64,000 nt of DNA from Puccinia triticina (taxonomy: Eukaryota; Basidiomycota; Pucciniomycetes; Pucciniales; Pucciniaceae), in contig NC_070571.1 of assembly GCF_026914185.1 (NCBI RefSeq), positions 2,108,001 to 2,172,000 of the forward strand, given 5' to 3'. A model generated the notes under the pieces. The model did no database searches. It had not been told where the DNA came from and was given only the letters and a program-made list of their open reading frames with translations. Shown piece after piece: positions 11,461 through 22,738 of this stretch; within the stretch, counting starts at the first letter, position 1; each line of letters begins with the position of its first letter. The position numbers were made by a program, and so were the translations under genes.

Positions 11461-12731
11461 CAGGTGCCGGGCACGGGTACGTGTGCCCGTTTTTTGGGTA
11501 AAACCAACGGTAAAACCACTGCGCTGCAAACAGCGCAGTGAAGCGGTCAGCGCAGCGGTTTTTGGGTGCGCTGCGCTGCGCTGAAAATCAGCGGGGAAAG
11601 CGCTGCGCTAACCGCTGATTATTCTCACCGGAAAAAAACATTGATTTCAGCGCCGCTAAATCAGCGGCCAATCAGCGCCTGACCGCTGCGCTGACGCTGA
11701 TCTCAGCGGCAAAACCGCTGAAAACAGCGGCAGCGCAGCGGTTTAAAACCGCTGATTGGTGTGCAACAAGATCCAACAAACGCTGATATCAGCGGTTATG
11801 AACCGCTAATATCAGCGGTTATGAGCCGCTAATCTAGGTACAACAGGAGAAAAAACCGATGAAAAAAACAGGAACACAAAAAGGAAAGGCGGGAGCACGG
11901 CGGTTTTCCTCATCTGAATCTTGGATTGTGTCAACGTCAATCACCTGGCCAGTGCGACGGGAGGTTTGCTTCACTCGTCCACGTTCATTGCTTGAGTTTG
12001 TTGGTCCATCAATGTCAACTGATTCTGAAACCTGTTTGGGCTTTGATTTGGCCCTGGGCGTTCCCGATGCATCAGAGTTTGGAACAGCAGCCCGACAAGG
12101 TTTGGTTAGAGTTGGTACAAATCCAGGTCGAGTGCTAGGGGTGCGAATGCGGCTGGATTCGCGGCGGGTGGATTGGGGAACGTTGGTTGAATCACAGGTT
12201 GTGTTGGGAGGGGTGCAGGGGGCATCGTACTTGTCAGATATTTCTTTTCCTTCACTCTTGTCAGCCATGGCAATCAACTTCCGGTGAGGTCAAACGTGGG
12301 GGTGTAAGGCGAGGTTGATCAGTTGGAAGCCAAGCTGGGCATATATCTATGTTGTATATATCCTCCGATTGGAAAGCTTTGCTGGCTCCGCCGCTGCCGC
12401 TGCGGCGGTAGTCAGCGTTGCCAGCGGGGAGCAGCTAAATCAGCGCGCTGCCGCTGAAAAAGCGGTCAGCGGTCATTCCGCTGCGCTGCGCTGATTTTCA
12501 GCGTTAGCGCTTTTCAGCGGCGCTGCGCTAACGCTGATCACCAGCAGGCATCCTGATCACCAGCAGGCATCCGCGGCAAAGCGCTGAATTCAGCGTTAGC
12601 GCAGCGCTCTAACCGCTGCGCTAACGCTGATTGGGCTGGAGGATCAGCGCTAGACCGCTGCGCTGCGCTGAAAGTGCCGTTGATGTCAGCGCAGCGCAGC
12701 GGTTTCACCGTTGGTAAAACGGGTACGGCAC
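11461..12731. mobile_element. Probable non-autonomous hAT-like element with CAGCG subterminal repeats
   Basis: The ends are imperfect inverted repeats: left CAGGTGCCGGGCACGGGTAC followed by CCAACGGTAAAACC, and right, in reverse complement, CTGGGTGCCGTACCCG followed by CCAACGGTGAAACC. Each end leads into a CAGCG/CGCTG-rich island (about 11515-11830 and 12385-12715), resembling the subterminal repeats of hAT elements. Between them lies the N-terminal hAT fragment annotated separately. No 8-bp target duplication could be matched, so the outer limits are approximate. Confidence 0.5.
11834..12270 (-). pseudogene. N-terminal fragment of a hAT-type transposase gene
   Basis: The frame encodes about 145 residues: a low-complexity region rich in Ser, Thr, Arg and Pro with RRESSRIRTPSTRPGFVPT and an acidic VIDVDTIQDSDEEN segment. 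From memory this style matches the leader of rust hAT transposases that precedes the BED finger; that is a family-level impression, not a search. The frame then runs into the CAGCG island, so the BED and catalytic parts are missing. Its position between two inverted islands supports a deleted, non-autonomous element. Confidence 0.4.
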
Positions 12732-13177
12732 CCAGGTCTGCAGTCAACTTCTCTACACCCGCAACAGTGGGTAGTTCTTTACTTTACATTAATGAGTCCG
12801 GAAGGTTATGAAAGAGAACGTCTTTCGGAAGTTGGGGCCCGCAATCATCCAATTCAAGGGGAGAGTCTGAGCGGACCGTTTACATGATGTCGGTTGGCAG
12901 CAATCACCATTCTGGAAGACGGAAGTCGACTGATGGCTGTTTCACTCAGTCGGCTCGGGCCAACTGGCTTCAGACTGGCGCGTCGGTCCCCCGGCTGAAA
13001 CGTGGGGTAGGAAGTACCAACAATGCACAAGTTTCAACTCCCTGGACTCAGCTCACGAAGACTATTTAGCCTGGCTATGTAGTTGGCCAGCACAACAAGC
13101 ATTTCCTCGCAATATCTTTCAATACATCTTGCCATCGCCAGAATAATCAGTACCACATCCCAGGAACAAGAAACACA
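12732..13177. other. Intergenic, possible promoter
   Basis: No gene is seen. The stretch precedes a signal-peptide-like reading frame at 13178 and could carry its promoter, but no specific element is recognisable. Confidence 0.35.
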
Positions 13178-13303
13178 TGATGGCCCGTCAATTTTTCAAC
13201 ATTGTACTCATCTTGCTAGTCCACAGCTCTCTATACACGGCCGGCGCGATCTGCGAACTCGCATTGGGTCAAAGAGTCGGCCAGGCCAGAAAAACAGCTC
13301 TCT
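13178..13303 (+). CDS. Possible first exon of a secreted protein
   Basis: Two adjacent ATGs open a frame starting MMARQFFNIVLILLVHSS, a convincing signal peptide, and ending after about 41 residues. Further open segments with plausible splice sites lie downstream (about 13380-13600), but I could not join them into one convincing product. It may be the first exon of a small secreted-protein gene or a relic. It lies 1.3 kb upstream of the frameshifted module paralogue, which lacks its own signal exon; a link is possible but unsupported. Confidence 0.3.
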
Positions 13304-14605
13304 GACTTGAAACCACAGCACGCCAACCGGCGAGGTTGAGGGGTCGGCGGCATGCTGCCTATTTGCCGGCCTTGGTCGGTGGCCCAGCTTCGTAAGAGAT
13401 GATAGTACGGTGTGCTTACCGCCAAGGCCACCAAACAGTTGAAGTGGTCCTTGGAACCGATATACTTCAGTCATCTCTGTTGCAGTCATCAGTGAGTGCC
13501 TCACTGTGCCTCATTGCAGACCTCATGTCCAGCTCGGTGACATTGGCAGACTGATTTGGTCAAACTTTCACAACCCCATGGTCCCATTGAATAACCCCTT
13601 GGGGCAATAAGTTAGAGAACCGCAAGCAAAAACTCACCCCATCAATGAAGGGCAAGCAACCATGCCCGTGAGTGTAGCAGATGTGACGTCATCTGTTTTA
13701 GAATACAACATATAAAGTCCTTCGCCTCTCCTCCCCTCCCTGTCCCTCTCGGTCTCCCATCAATGATCTCGCCTCCATCCTCTCGCCTGCATCTTCTCGC
13801 CTCCATCTTCTCGCCTCTATCCTCTCGCCTCTATCCTCTCGCCTCTATCCTCTCGCCTCCATCCTCTTGCCTCCATCCGATCCCCCTCTCATGCCCTCGC
13901 CTTGCCCTCCATCTCATCTCGCTCTCATCCTCTCCCCTCAATCGTGCCTTGCTCTAATCCCCTCCCCCCTCCACCTCATACATTCTTCATTATCAATCCC
14001 TTCTTGATTGTGCTTGCTCTCCTCCCAAGCCCGATCAGGGCTTTCAATCCTCGTTTCAAGGTTGAACCACTTGTATATTGAGTCCAGCTCATCTGTTCTG
14101 TCCCATCAGACAATCTCTATTTGTTTCTCTAATGACTATGTACCATTGATCTGATCCTCAAATAGCTTGTATTTAAATAAATAAGTCCCCAGCTAAAAAT
14201 TAGAATATAATGAAGTCTCAGCCAAGTAAGCAATTGTGAGCAATCAAGAGTGTGTCTAAGTAGCCGTTCAAAAGCCTTAGAGTAATGCACTACACCCCGG
14301 CTCTGTATCTTGAGAGGTTTGCACAATGGGCGAGGCTTGGTCAAACCACTGGATTGCCTACCGTGTGCCTGTGTACCACTCCAATGACCGCACAGTGTTG
14401 GTCATCTGACAGAGTTATGGGTTACTGTTGGCTGTCTAGATAGCGTCAGAGCACCCAATGTGATGACCAAACCAGTCAACGTTCCGCTGGATGGCCAGCA
14501 GTCGGACCGTAATGACACTGGGTGGTAAGCTGTCCGCATGCTGGGTTGTTTGCGGAAAACGTGCGCCCCGTACTCACATCATCATTCCCCGCGGGGTCAA
14601 ACTGA
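13304..14605. repeat. Possible solo LTR with a CTCGCCT minisatellite
   Basis: From 13690 to about 14130 the sequence has a TATA-like CATATAAAG, a long pyrimidine-rich stretch and an AT-rich end, the look of a gypsy-type LTR; no paired copy or target duplication was found. Within it, 13765-13880 is a minisatellite of CTCGCCTCTATCCT-type units. Nothing is recognised from 14130 to 14605. Confidence 0.35.
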
Positions 14606-16060
14606 AGCGCGAGGACAGCAAAACTGCCGTACTTTGGGCGTCAAACAGCGCCGGCCGTGTACGAGGGCCAGAATCTGCGGTCTTATTATTGCAGTCCAGA
14701 CTCCGAAGAAGTAACTATTGATTGTGCAGCGTATGTTCAGTCTCTTCAAGTTTTTTTTTTTCCTTCCGTGACTTCATTTGAAGCGATTGTCACCAAGTTG
14801 GCTCGCGCATAGCCTACATATAGGCATTTTGAATCACAAACTCCTCATTGATTTTGACTCTTCATTTGTAACAGGGCCCTTGGAAAAATTCAGTACTCTG
14901 AAGGAGGTGTTACTGCAGGTGAAACAAACATTCTTGTCGGTGCAGGAAACTGTGTGGTGAGTTCGAGATTTTGTTTTGGATTGGTAAAGATCATTGTTCA
15001 TGTATCATGCAACCAAGGTCAACTTTGTTTTGCCATCAGGTCAAGGTCACAGCTAACAAACCAGGGTGAGTACAGCTTCCTATTCAAACTAATTCACAAC
15101 CTCAGAGATTAGCATTTACTTAGTGGAAGCACTTCAAACATTTTCACTACTAGCACTGCTATGAAAACAGATATAGAAAGTGCATTTCATGAAATTATTT
15201 TAAATTGTGGGGTATGTACCTTCACTGATTGAAATTTTTCATTTCCTTAACAAATTAGCTGACAAGCATTTTTAGAATCATCCCGGATACAATGAAAAGC
15301 CAACCTTTACAATTGGTATTAGTCAAATGGACCCAATCAATGGTCCTTTTTTTGGCACTGACGGGGAACTTGGAGTTGCAAAATGTGATGTCAAAATCAG
15401 AGATGTGAAGACAAAAAACCCTTTGCTTAAACCAGAAGATTGTGTAAAGTTTGTTTCTTGTTCCTTGGAAGAGAAAAAAAATGAATTTGCAGTTGGCTTG
15501 CATCTGCTAACTTCTTCTAAACAATTAGAGGCATAGATAGTTTAAAACCAAGCCAACCAGGTTCTGCAGACCCATTAGCTCAAGATGAGCAAGGATTGCC
15601 TGTTGGTTTATTTCAATCATGTATGGTAAGGCAATCTTTTCTCAAAATTATATCCCAAATATACCACATCCAGCCACATTCTTATGATCACAAATTGTCA
15701 TGTGAAATGATAAAAAAAATTCATACAAATAGGTTGAAGTTAAAACAGCTAGCAGATTACCTATTCACCTGTCAGTCTTAATTTTTCTATATAATTGTTC
15801 TGTTCTGCTAATATTGATCGGACTGAATTCATCTATCCTTTTCTACCTGTGGATCAGAGATAAGACAGACTTGCAAGCAATGCTAAAAAAAAACAGATAA
15901 GTGCCATGGAAAGGTGAGCCAAAACATTCAAATCCATCAGCACAGATAAACAAGAATTGACATTCAATAATCTTGGTAGAATGGCAGATTGGCACAGGTA
16001 GGTGGTAGTTATGGGCTAAATGCAAGGATATACCTCCAAACGGATTACACACAAGATTGA
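14606..16060 (+). pseudogene. Frameshifted paralogue of the two-module secreted protein
   Basis: Exons: about 14606-14730, 14875-14956, 15040-15065, 15124-15211, 15276-15448, 15529-15625, 15733-15770, 15858-15913, 15980-16060. All introns are GT-AG. Exon order, phases and the last exon length (81 nt) equal those of the gene at 9554-10989, and exon 7 is 38 nt in both. Conserved landmarks are YYCSPDSEEVTIDC, the DIESAFHEIILNCG segment, PEDCVK, LFQSCM and a final Gly-rich strand (QVGGSYGLNARIYLQ against NLVGAAGLNGNLFIR). Two defects are visible. No start codon or signal peptide precedes exon 1 in frame, with a TGA at 14603. Exon 8 has an A9 run where A8 would keep the frame through TDKCHGK. It is a pseudogene, or functional if the A run is a sequencing error and the first exon lies further upstream. 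Confidence 0.65.
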
Positions 16061-16294
16061 AATGCATACATATTACATCACATCATCTATCTTTGCTGTT
16101 CTACCAATATATGTACATACACCCCATCAATTGGACCATTCATTACTGTTGTATTTTCTAAAATAGACCATTCATTAAACACACAATTCCTGGTCCCTTT
16201 GCTTCATATTTTCAAAACTCATTCATCAGCGTTGTAATTTCATTTAAAATAGCTGCATGAGAAATCAACATCATCTGGCCTTATTCTTCTGTAA

Positions 16295-16658
16295 GACCAT
16301 CCGCACCGGGCGCTAAGTTAGCCCGGATTAGGGCACTTAGTTCGACCCCGCACCCGCATCGGGTTGGATCAACCGGGGATCAACTTAGCCCGGAGCTCCG
16401 TTTGGAGCTAGTGGGGTCTAAATGTAGACCCCACTAATCCTGGGACTAATCCCAAAGTGAATATGCATCATGCTTGTTAGCATGAACTTTATGTGTTTAG
16501 GTGCCAAACACATAACATATAGGCACCTAAACACATAACCTCCGACGGCCTCGGACTCGCTAATCCCCACCCATGCGGATGGCCGATCGGATTATCCTAT
16601 TCCAATCGTAATCCGAGCTAGTTAGCCCTGGCTAATCTAGCCACGGATGCGGATGCTC
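16295..16658. mobile_element. PIF/Harbinger-like MITE, TSD TAA
   Basis: A 364-bp element flanked by TAA (16292-16294 and 16659-16661). The TIRs are imperfect: left GACCATCCGCACCGG, right in reverse complement GAGCATCCGCATCCG, continuing about 35 bp with GCTAAGTTAGCC-type sequence. An internal hairpin uses GTGTTTAGGTGCC arms. A three-base TWA duplication with GAGCATCC-like ends is typical of PIF/Harbinger MITEs. No coding capacity. A lone similar end (TAAGAGCATCCACC) occurs near 62664. Confidence 0.7.
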
Positions 16659-16806
16659 TAATGATCTTGAGTAGAATTTTACGACTCAAAAGCTACAAGA
16701 ATTGCATGACACCCGTGATATTGTTGAAAAAATTTGCAGTTGGGATTTTGAGATGAAGAAAGCAATTCAAGTGGGCTAACTGGGATACTTTATGTAAACC
16801 CTAAAT

Positions 16807-16827
16807 GGGGGGGGGGGGGGGGGGGGG
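16807..16827. repeat. Poly(G) tract, 21 G
   Basis: An uninterrupted run of 21 G lies 127 bp upstream of the NASP-like start codon. Nothing else is recognised between the MITE and that gene. Confidence 0.9.
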
Positions 16828-16954
16828 CTGGGGATGGGGTCGAGATGACGACATGTTTCGCAGCAAGCCGCGAGTGCGAAGTCGACCCCCGGATGCCGGT
16901 TTGGGGCACACGCTCGACGGGCCCTTTCAGAATTCGACAAAGCAATCACAGACC

Positions 16955-18590
16955 ATGTCAGATTCATTGTAAGTCCTCGTCTTCCCCCCCTCTCCACTGG
17001 TTAAGATACTCTGCACATCTTTCGATACTGATTCTGCTCGGACGTAGAAGCAATCAGCCGAGTGAGGATCCCAAGGGAAAGCAAGAACAAGTCGCAGCGG
17101 CCCAAAGCGAAGAAGCCAACGACACGGATATTGACACGATCGAGGCCGAATTAGCAGCAGGAGCACGCGCTTTCGCGTTCAAGAATTACGCAATCGCCAC
17201 GGAATGTTTCTCCAAGGCATGCGAGAAGTTGACCACTCATCATCCAGAGAACCACACCGCGATTATCGATGCCCATCTCTCGTACGGGAAAGCATTGCTC
17301 CGGAACGCGATCACTTTGGGAAGCTTGTCGGGCGGTCTCAACGCGCATAATCCTGCTGCTGCAGCCACTGAACCTGGAGACGCCGCGCCCGAAGTGACTG
17401 AAAGCGCAGCTTCTTCCTCTAAAGGTATCCACAAATTGGATTCAGTTGGATTTTGAAAATAATCATTCTATTAATCATTCTTCATCCTGTGTTCTTTGAA
17501 AGTAGGTACCGCAAACCAAGCCGGCGCCGCTAGCTCATCCAAGCCATCCCAGCCAGTCGCCAAGGGAAACAAAGGCAACCCTCAAATCCACTTTTCCGGA
17601 GACTCCTCGGATGAAGACGATGATGAAGCGGCTGGGGAGGACGGAGACGAGGAGATTGATCAAGCTGAAGAACCAGTGACAGTCGAAGACGAATTAGAAA
17701 ACGCGTTCCAAGTCCTCGAATTTGCACGTCAATCGATTCTTTCTCAGGTCGACTCTTCAAAAGATCAACCAGAACAGGCTGAAAAACTACAGAACAAACT
17801 AATCGATGTCTATGATCTGATTGCGCAAGTTCATCAAGAAGGCGGTAAGCTTACTTTCTCTACACAACCTCATTCGCTATGATCTTCACAGTGATCGGAC
17901 ACGATCTCACGAAACCGATTTTCATTTCATTTCATTTGCCAACAATATTCAGAGCAATTTGAACAGGCCGTTGAGTCCTACAAAAGCTCGCTCGAAGTCA
18001 AGAAATCTCGGACGGATGTGACTGCGGGAGCGATAGCGGAGACGCACTTGATGATTGCGCTAGCGCTCGAGCTGATTCCGGATGAGGGAGAATCGATGAA
18101 GCAAGCGATCGGACATGTCGACGAGGCGATCGAGTTGATGAAAGCTCAACTGGCCAAATTGACCGAACAAGCTGGCGGACAGACTGAGGAAGGAGGCAAG
18201 GAGAAACCAACCGAGTCGTCAGAAGGAACTAAGCAAGACGTTGGACCTGCCAACAAACTGAAATCAGAAATAGAAGAGACTCAATCCTTGATTGGAGAAC
18301 TGGAGGCTAAGCGAGAGGAATTGAAGACCGTCCCCCAAGCGCCCGCGATGACTGAGGCCGACAAAGCCCTGCAAGCCTACCTGGCCGCCGTCAACAACAA
18401 CCCCTCGACAGCCAACGGCAAAGCAGCCATCAATGACCTCACCAGCTTGGTCAAGAAGCGAGCTCGTCCCGTTGACTCCTCGTCTGACCCCCAACCTAAT
18501 ACCTCGTCATCGTCATCCGCCTTACCCTCCACCACTGACACCAACCTACCTCCCGAGACCCCCTCCAAAAAAATCAAAACCTCCGATTAA
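16955..18590 (+). CDS. Histone chaperone of the NASP/Hif1/Sim3 family
   Basis: Four exons: 16955-16968, 17048-17424, 17506-17844, 17953-18590; 1368 nt and 455 residues in one frame, all GT-AG introns. The first exon is only 14 nt (MSDS...). The N-terminal TPR motif (ELAAGARAFAFKNYAIATECFSKACEKL, then YGKALL) is followed by a long acidic insert (GDSSDEDDDEAAGEDGDEE), the hallmark of NASP family proteins, which binds H3-H4 or H1 histones. The SHNi-TPR comes next (ENAFQVLEFARQSI, LIAQVHQEGEQFEQAVESY, AETHLMIALALEL, AIGHVDEAIELM). A coiled-coil stretch (IEETQSLIGELEAKREEL) and a basic C-terminus KKRARPV...SKKIKTSD, a likely nuclear signal, complete it. The role is nuclear histone H3-H4 storage and delivery. 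Domain order and length fit the family. Confidence 0.88.
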
Positions 18591-19461
18591 ACTTCCAACA
18601 TTTGAAAGTTTAACCCAAAATCACATTCCTGTCTTTATTCATTTCCTTAACTTTGTTTCCCATGTGTACCTTGATTCCCTTGCTGTTTGATCATCTCATG
18701 GATTGGCTTGTTCACCCAACTCACCCTGTGCGTGTCCCCAGTTTCGCAATAGAATAATTCCCGGAATTAACTACTGTGTTTGGCCGGTAAATTTTGCCCA
18801 AGTCCATCATGAAGCGGGTGGCCTTTGCAAAATTGTCCCTTCAAATCATGCTTAGTATAATTCTAATCGAAAAGTCCACTCGAAAATTTATCACATTTCA
18901 TTAGTATATGTCTGATGGAGTTGCAGCTGGCTCCAAAGGTCTTGAGATGAACATTCTTGGCTACATTCTAAAAAGCCTGATGGGTGGGCCAAAGAGCACT
19001 TAGTGAGAAGGCAATCAAGGAAAGCTTCACAAACAACTTCCTTCTTTGAAAATGGAGTTGTTTTTTCTTTCTAGTTAGTGTTAATTATTCAATACCAATC
19101 CAATAGAAAATTGGCTTTATTTTCTTATCTACATTGGGAGTCCCAGCACAGCATAAGAATGGGATGCAAGTGTTACTAACTCCCAAGACTAGCCTCATAA
19201 CACAGATTATGTTTGCCACTATAAGAAATTCATCCTTCACCAATGGAGCCCTGAAAAAACAAGTACATTATATGATGAAGAATTCTTAGTCATGGACTAA
19301 TTTTCACTACTACAATTTCATGCAAGCTGCAATTGAAATAAAATCAAACTGTTTAAGAAAAGGAAGAATTGATTCAAAGACATCCTTGCCAAGATTTACA
19401 CCACAATCCATTTCCAATTTTCAAAAAGCTTTTTACAGGGATTCCAACCCAAAAAATGATT
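18591..19461. other. Intergenic, nothing recognised
   Basis: AT-rich sequence without coding frames, terminal repeats or tandem repeats that I can support, apart from the 3' flank of the NASP-like gene. Confidence 0.5.
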
Positions 19462-21948
19462 CACCAGGGGGGAAAGTGTGGCACTCTCTGGAGAGTGCCA
19501 GGCCGTAATTCTGTCAGTCAAATGGTCTGATGTGAGTTAGATGTGAGTCGCAACTCTTTGTTCAATTTTCCTCCCAACAGATGTGTAACTGTAGGTGAAG
19601 TGGTTGCGGGATGATCTGTAACTCAATTCCAACACATGGAAATATCTTAGTTGAAATTTTCTGTTTGGTTCATATCAAACAAAATCCAGGATGTGAGCTT
19701 CAATTCACAACATGTTTTGCCAAGAATGTAACTATCCTGATGCTCAAAGATATCCTTGACCAAGTGAGAAGGAAGATTTTTCAGGGCTGATTTTTTTCAA
19801 TCAAAACCCACATAAAATCACATAATGAAAGATAGCTGTAAATTATAGCAACCACAAAGACTCAGTTAACTGGTAGATTAATCCTTGTGGGATATTTCTG
19901 CCATGCCTGTTCCCTTCATCAATTGGGAGGAAAGTTATGTAAAATTAAATTTCTCTTTTTTGAGTATAACACAGTGTCAAAGCTGGGAAAACCTCTGTAA
20001 CCTGTCTTCCCTCCCTGTAATATGAAATGTGAACAATCAAAGAGGCCTTTTCACCAACGATGTTTACCAAGTGATGGTCCACTTATGCAGGCTAAAGTTT
20101 GCCATACGGTCAGCTGTTCATATGGGTCCATGCACCTTTTGTATGTGAATACACATTGCACAATTTTCCTTCACTTGACCTCCATCTGACTGAAAAATGT
20201 AGCAGCTAGAGGTTAAAATTATTAAGCTTCACAGAGGGAAGGGGGCAGATTGGTGGATATCAATAGATGCATCAATATTTTGATGATCCTGGAACCAGCA
20301 GGAGAAAGATTTCAATAGCTGGTCTGAACTCTGAGGTGAAAATTCAACTCTGAAATGTCCACACACATCTCAGCATGCAGGGTCATACCGTTTGTCTTGT
20401 AGATTGATCATCTTCACACCTTTTGCCTGACTGTTTTGGGCAATTTTTTCCTCCAGGTAGCATACCTTCATCACACCTACCATTATGTCCGTGGCCATTG
20501 TGCAACAAAATGGGGTTGATTGCTCTTATCACATGGTAATTATTAGCACCAGGTGTAAGATAAGAATGATGCTCTTTTGACCTGCTGAATCCAGAACAAT
20601 CAAAATCATCATCATTTTTTAGTGGCAAAAATGGTGTTCAAATGTGTAGCAAATCACCGAAAAAGCTTGTGTTCCAGGAGTTTCAATCTGGGCACAAGTC
20701 AACTACGGTGGCAGCGGGGCAACAGGGATCAGCTCTGTATCCCCGGGTGTCCCCGGGGAGCGTGTTTTTTTTTGTTGCTATGTCCACTGTCATGTTTGGC
20801 CGAACATCAGGGTGGACATTGGCGAGTTGCTTGTTTACACGGGCTCGATGACCTTTATTTGCTGGTCATTGAGCTGGGAAAGCCCCAACTCCATGAACAG
20901 TACACTAAATACTGTTCATTCAGCTTGGCTTTTCCGAGGTTGGTGGACAGTACAGGCTGCTCACCAAGCTCAGACAGGCCCAGAACAATGACCAATAGGT
21001 GCTGGTCATCGGACCAGGGCTTCTCCGACTGGATGGCCAACACAAACTGGCCATCGAGTTCAGAGAGGCCGCGCTTGACAGGCATCATGCCCTGGTCATC
21101 GATCTGCAGCCTCTCCGAGCTCAAATCCGATGACCAGTAGATACTGGTCATCCAGCGAGAAGCCCTGGCCCAATCACCAGCAAATGCTGGTCATCTAGTC
21201 AGCCTTTCCGAGCGCGGTAGGCAGCCTACACTGGCCACTCAGCTTGGAAAAGTGCAGCAGGATGGATAGTACATACTGTCCATCAAGCCGGGACTTTCCC
21301 CGCGCTGAGTACAGTAAATACAGTCCTTAAAGCTGGGAGAGGCCCGGCTCAATGACCAACATGCAGTACTGGTCAATGCTCTGGGATTTTCCCATCCTAG
21401 TGAGCTGTGATCAAGTGGAGGGTGTCTCCACTCAATGGCCAGTAGAACCAGTCACCGAGTAAGGAACCCCCCCACTCAACAGCCAGTATACACACCAGTC
21501 CTCGAGTGGAGAATCCCTCCACTCAATGAAATTAAAAACCAGTCATTGAGTGGAGGATGTATCCACTTGGTGGCTGGTAATTTAGATATGGTCATTGAGT
21601 GGACACAACCTTCAATCAATGGTTGTCCAACAGTCATCAAGTGGAGGGAATCTCCACTCAATGACTTTACAACCCATTAATTGAGTGGAGGGGGTCTCAA
21701 ATTGATTCCTGAAACACACCACTAAGTGTAGAATACCAGGGTGTACCAGGCATCAAGTGGGGGTACCCTCAACTCAATTACCAACATGTTCACCATGGAG
21801 TGGATCAAAGATCAGCCTGAGTTGAACATAAGGTCAACATATTTGAAGCCTAAATCCCACATGCTCACAAATTTGACATCAGACAGTCTTCCCAAAGGAA
21901 CATACGGTCTGGCACTCTCCAGGGAGTGCCACACTTTCCCCCCTGGTG
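19462..21948. mobile_element. 2.5-kb TIR element, TSD ATT, no transposase
   Basis: Inverted 46-bp ends at 19462-19507 and 21903-21948 match almost perfectly; both start CACCAGGGGGGAAAGTGTGG and include an internal GGCACTC/GAGTGCC palindrome. ATT flanks both sides (19459-19461, 21949-21951). A three-base TSD and CAC- ends suggest a CACTA-like non-autonomous element, but the class is inferred. No transposase frame survives. The right third (about 20850-21790) is an array of palindromic units, annotated separately. Confidence 0.75.
20850..21790. repeat. Tandem array of palindromic units
   Basis: Units of roughly 60-80 bp alternate a short word with its complement. In the left part ACTGGTCAT/ATGACCAGT recurs with TCCGAG/CTGGGAAAG spacers. 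In the right part TTGAGTGGAG/CTCCACTCAATG recurs about seven times. Each unit can fold on itself, so the array is a chain of potential hairpins. It lies inside the 19462-21948 element. Confidence 0.65.
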
Positions 21949-21951
21949 ATT

Positions 21952-22738
21952 AGTATGCAAGAAGAACATTAATTCCAAAAGTGATCCTTGAATACATGTC
22001 ATTACTTTAAAGAAAAGAAACAGATACACATAGATGATGCTGTCTGTGTCCAAAGGTTGTAAATTTTGGTACATATAGAATCATGCAAAAATTTAAAATA
22101 GTACCAGGGAATCATCCAAAAGAATGGTGCTTGTGCATACACATGTGGGGAATGTGAATTATTTGCACCAAAAATTATGAAAGGGTTTTATGATTTGCTT
22201 TCCTCATGAACACATTTTTTTTTGATGGCTCAAAATTGATTTTCTGTTTACAATGAAGGAGGGTGCCAGGAATTATGGAGTGACTCTGGCTCATGCAACA
22301 GTAGGAGTGCGAGAGAGCTGATTGTCTGCAAGAATCTCCAAGCCCCTTGGGCTTCCTTTATTTGCTGGAGGACTCAGCCTCAGAGACCTTGGCCACCAGC
22401 ACCCTGTTCTTTGGTTTTGTAAATATGTATGTAGGGCAGAGAATCTACTGAGGGATTTCTTTATGTAATCCTTGCCTGTTGTTGGCACAGTGTACAAACT
22501 GTGCGTAAGGCCGGACGGGTGGAAGGGTGTTTGGCTCATGTTGAGACTCGGTGCCAAATTGGCCATTGCCAATTGATGGAAGGATGTGGAAATTCAGACA
22601 CACATCTCTGGCATCTGCCTCAGCCGGAGCCAGCCCCGGGGTTGAGGACAGGCCCCCGGGGGGCTGCGGTCGAAGTCAAATATGTAGCTCCGCGCCCTCA
22701 ATGCCCGACCCCAACTTTCGATCGATCAGCTCTCGACC
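21952..22738. other. Intergenic, nothing recognised
   Basis: No gene is supported. The last 100 bp before 22739 become GC-rich and presumably form the 5' region of the next gene. Confidence 0.45.

Noticed and set aside
15327..15536. A 69-residue single-exon gene
   Set aside because: Its frame matches exon 5 of the module paralogue; the last part is an intron with a GT donor at 15449 and an AG acceptor at 15528.
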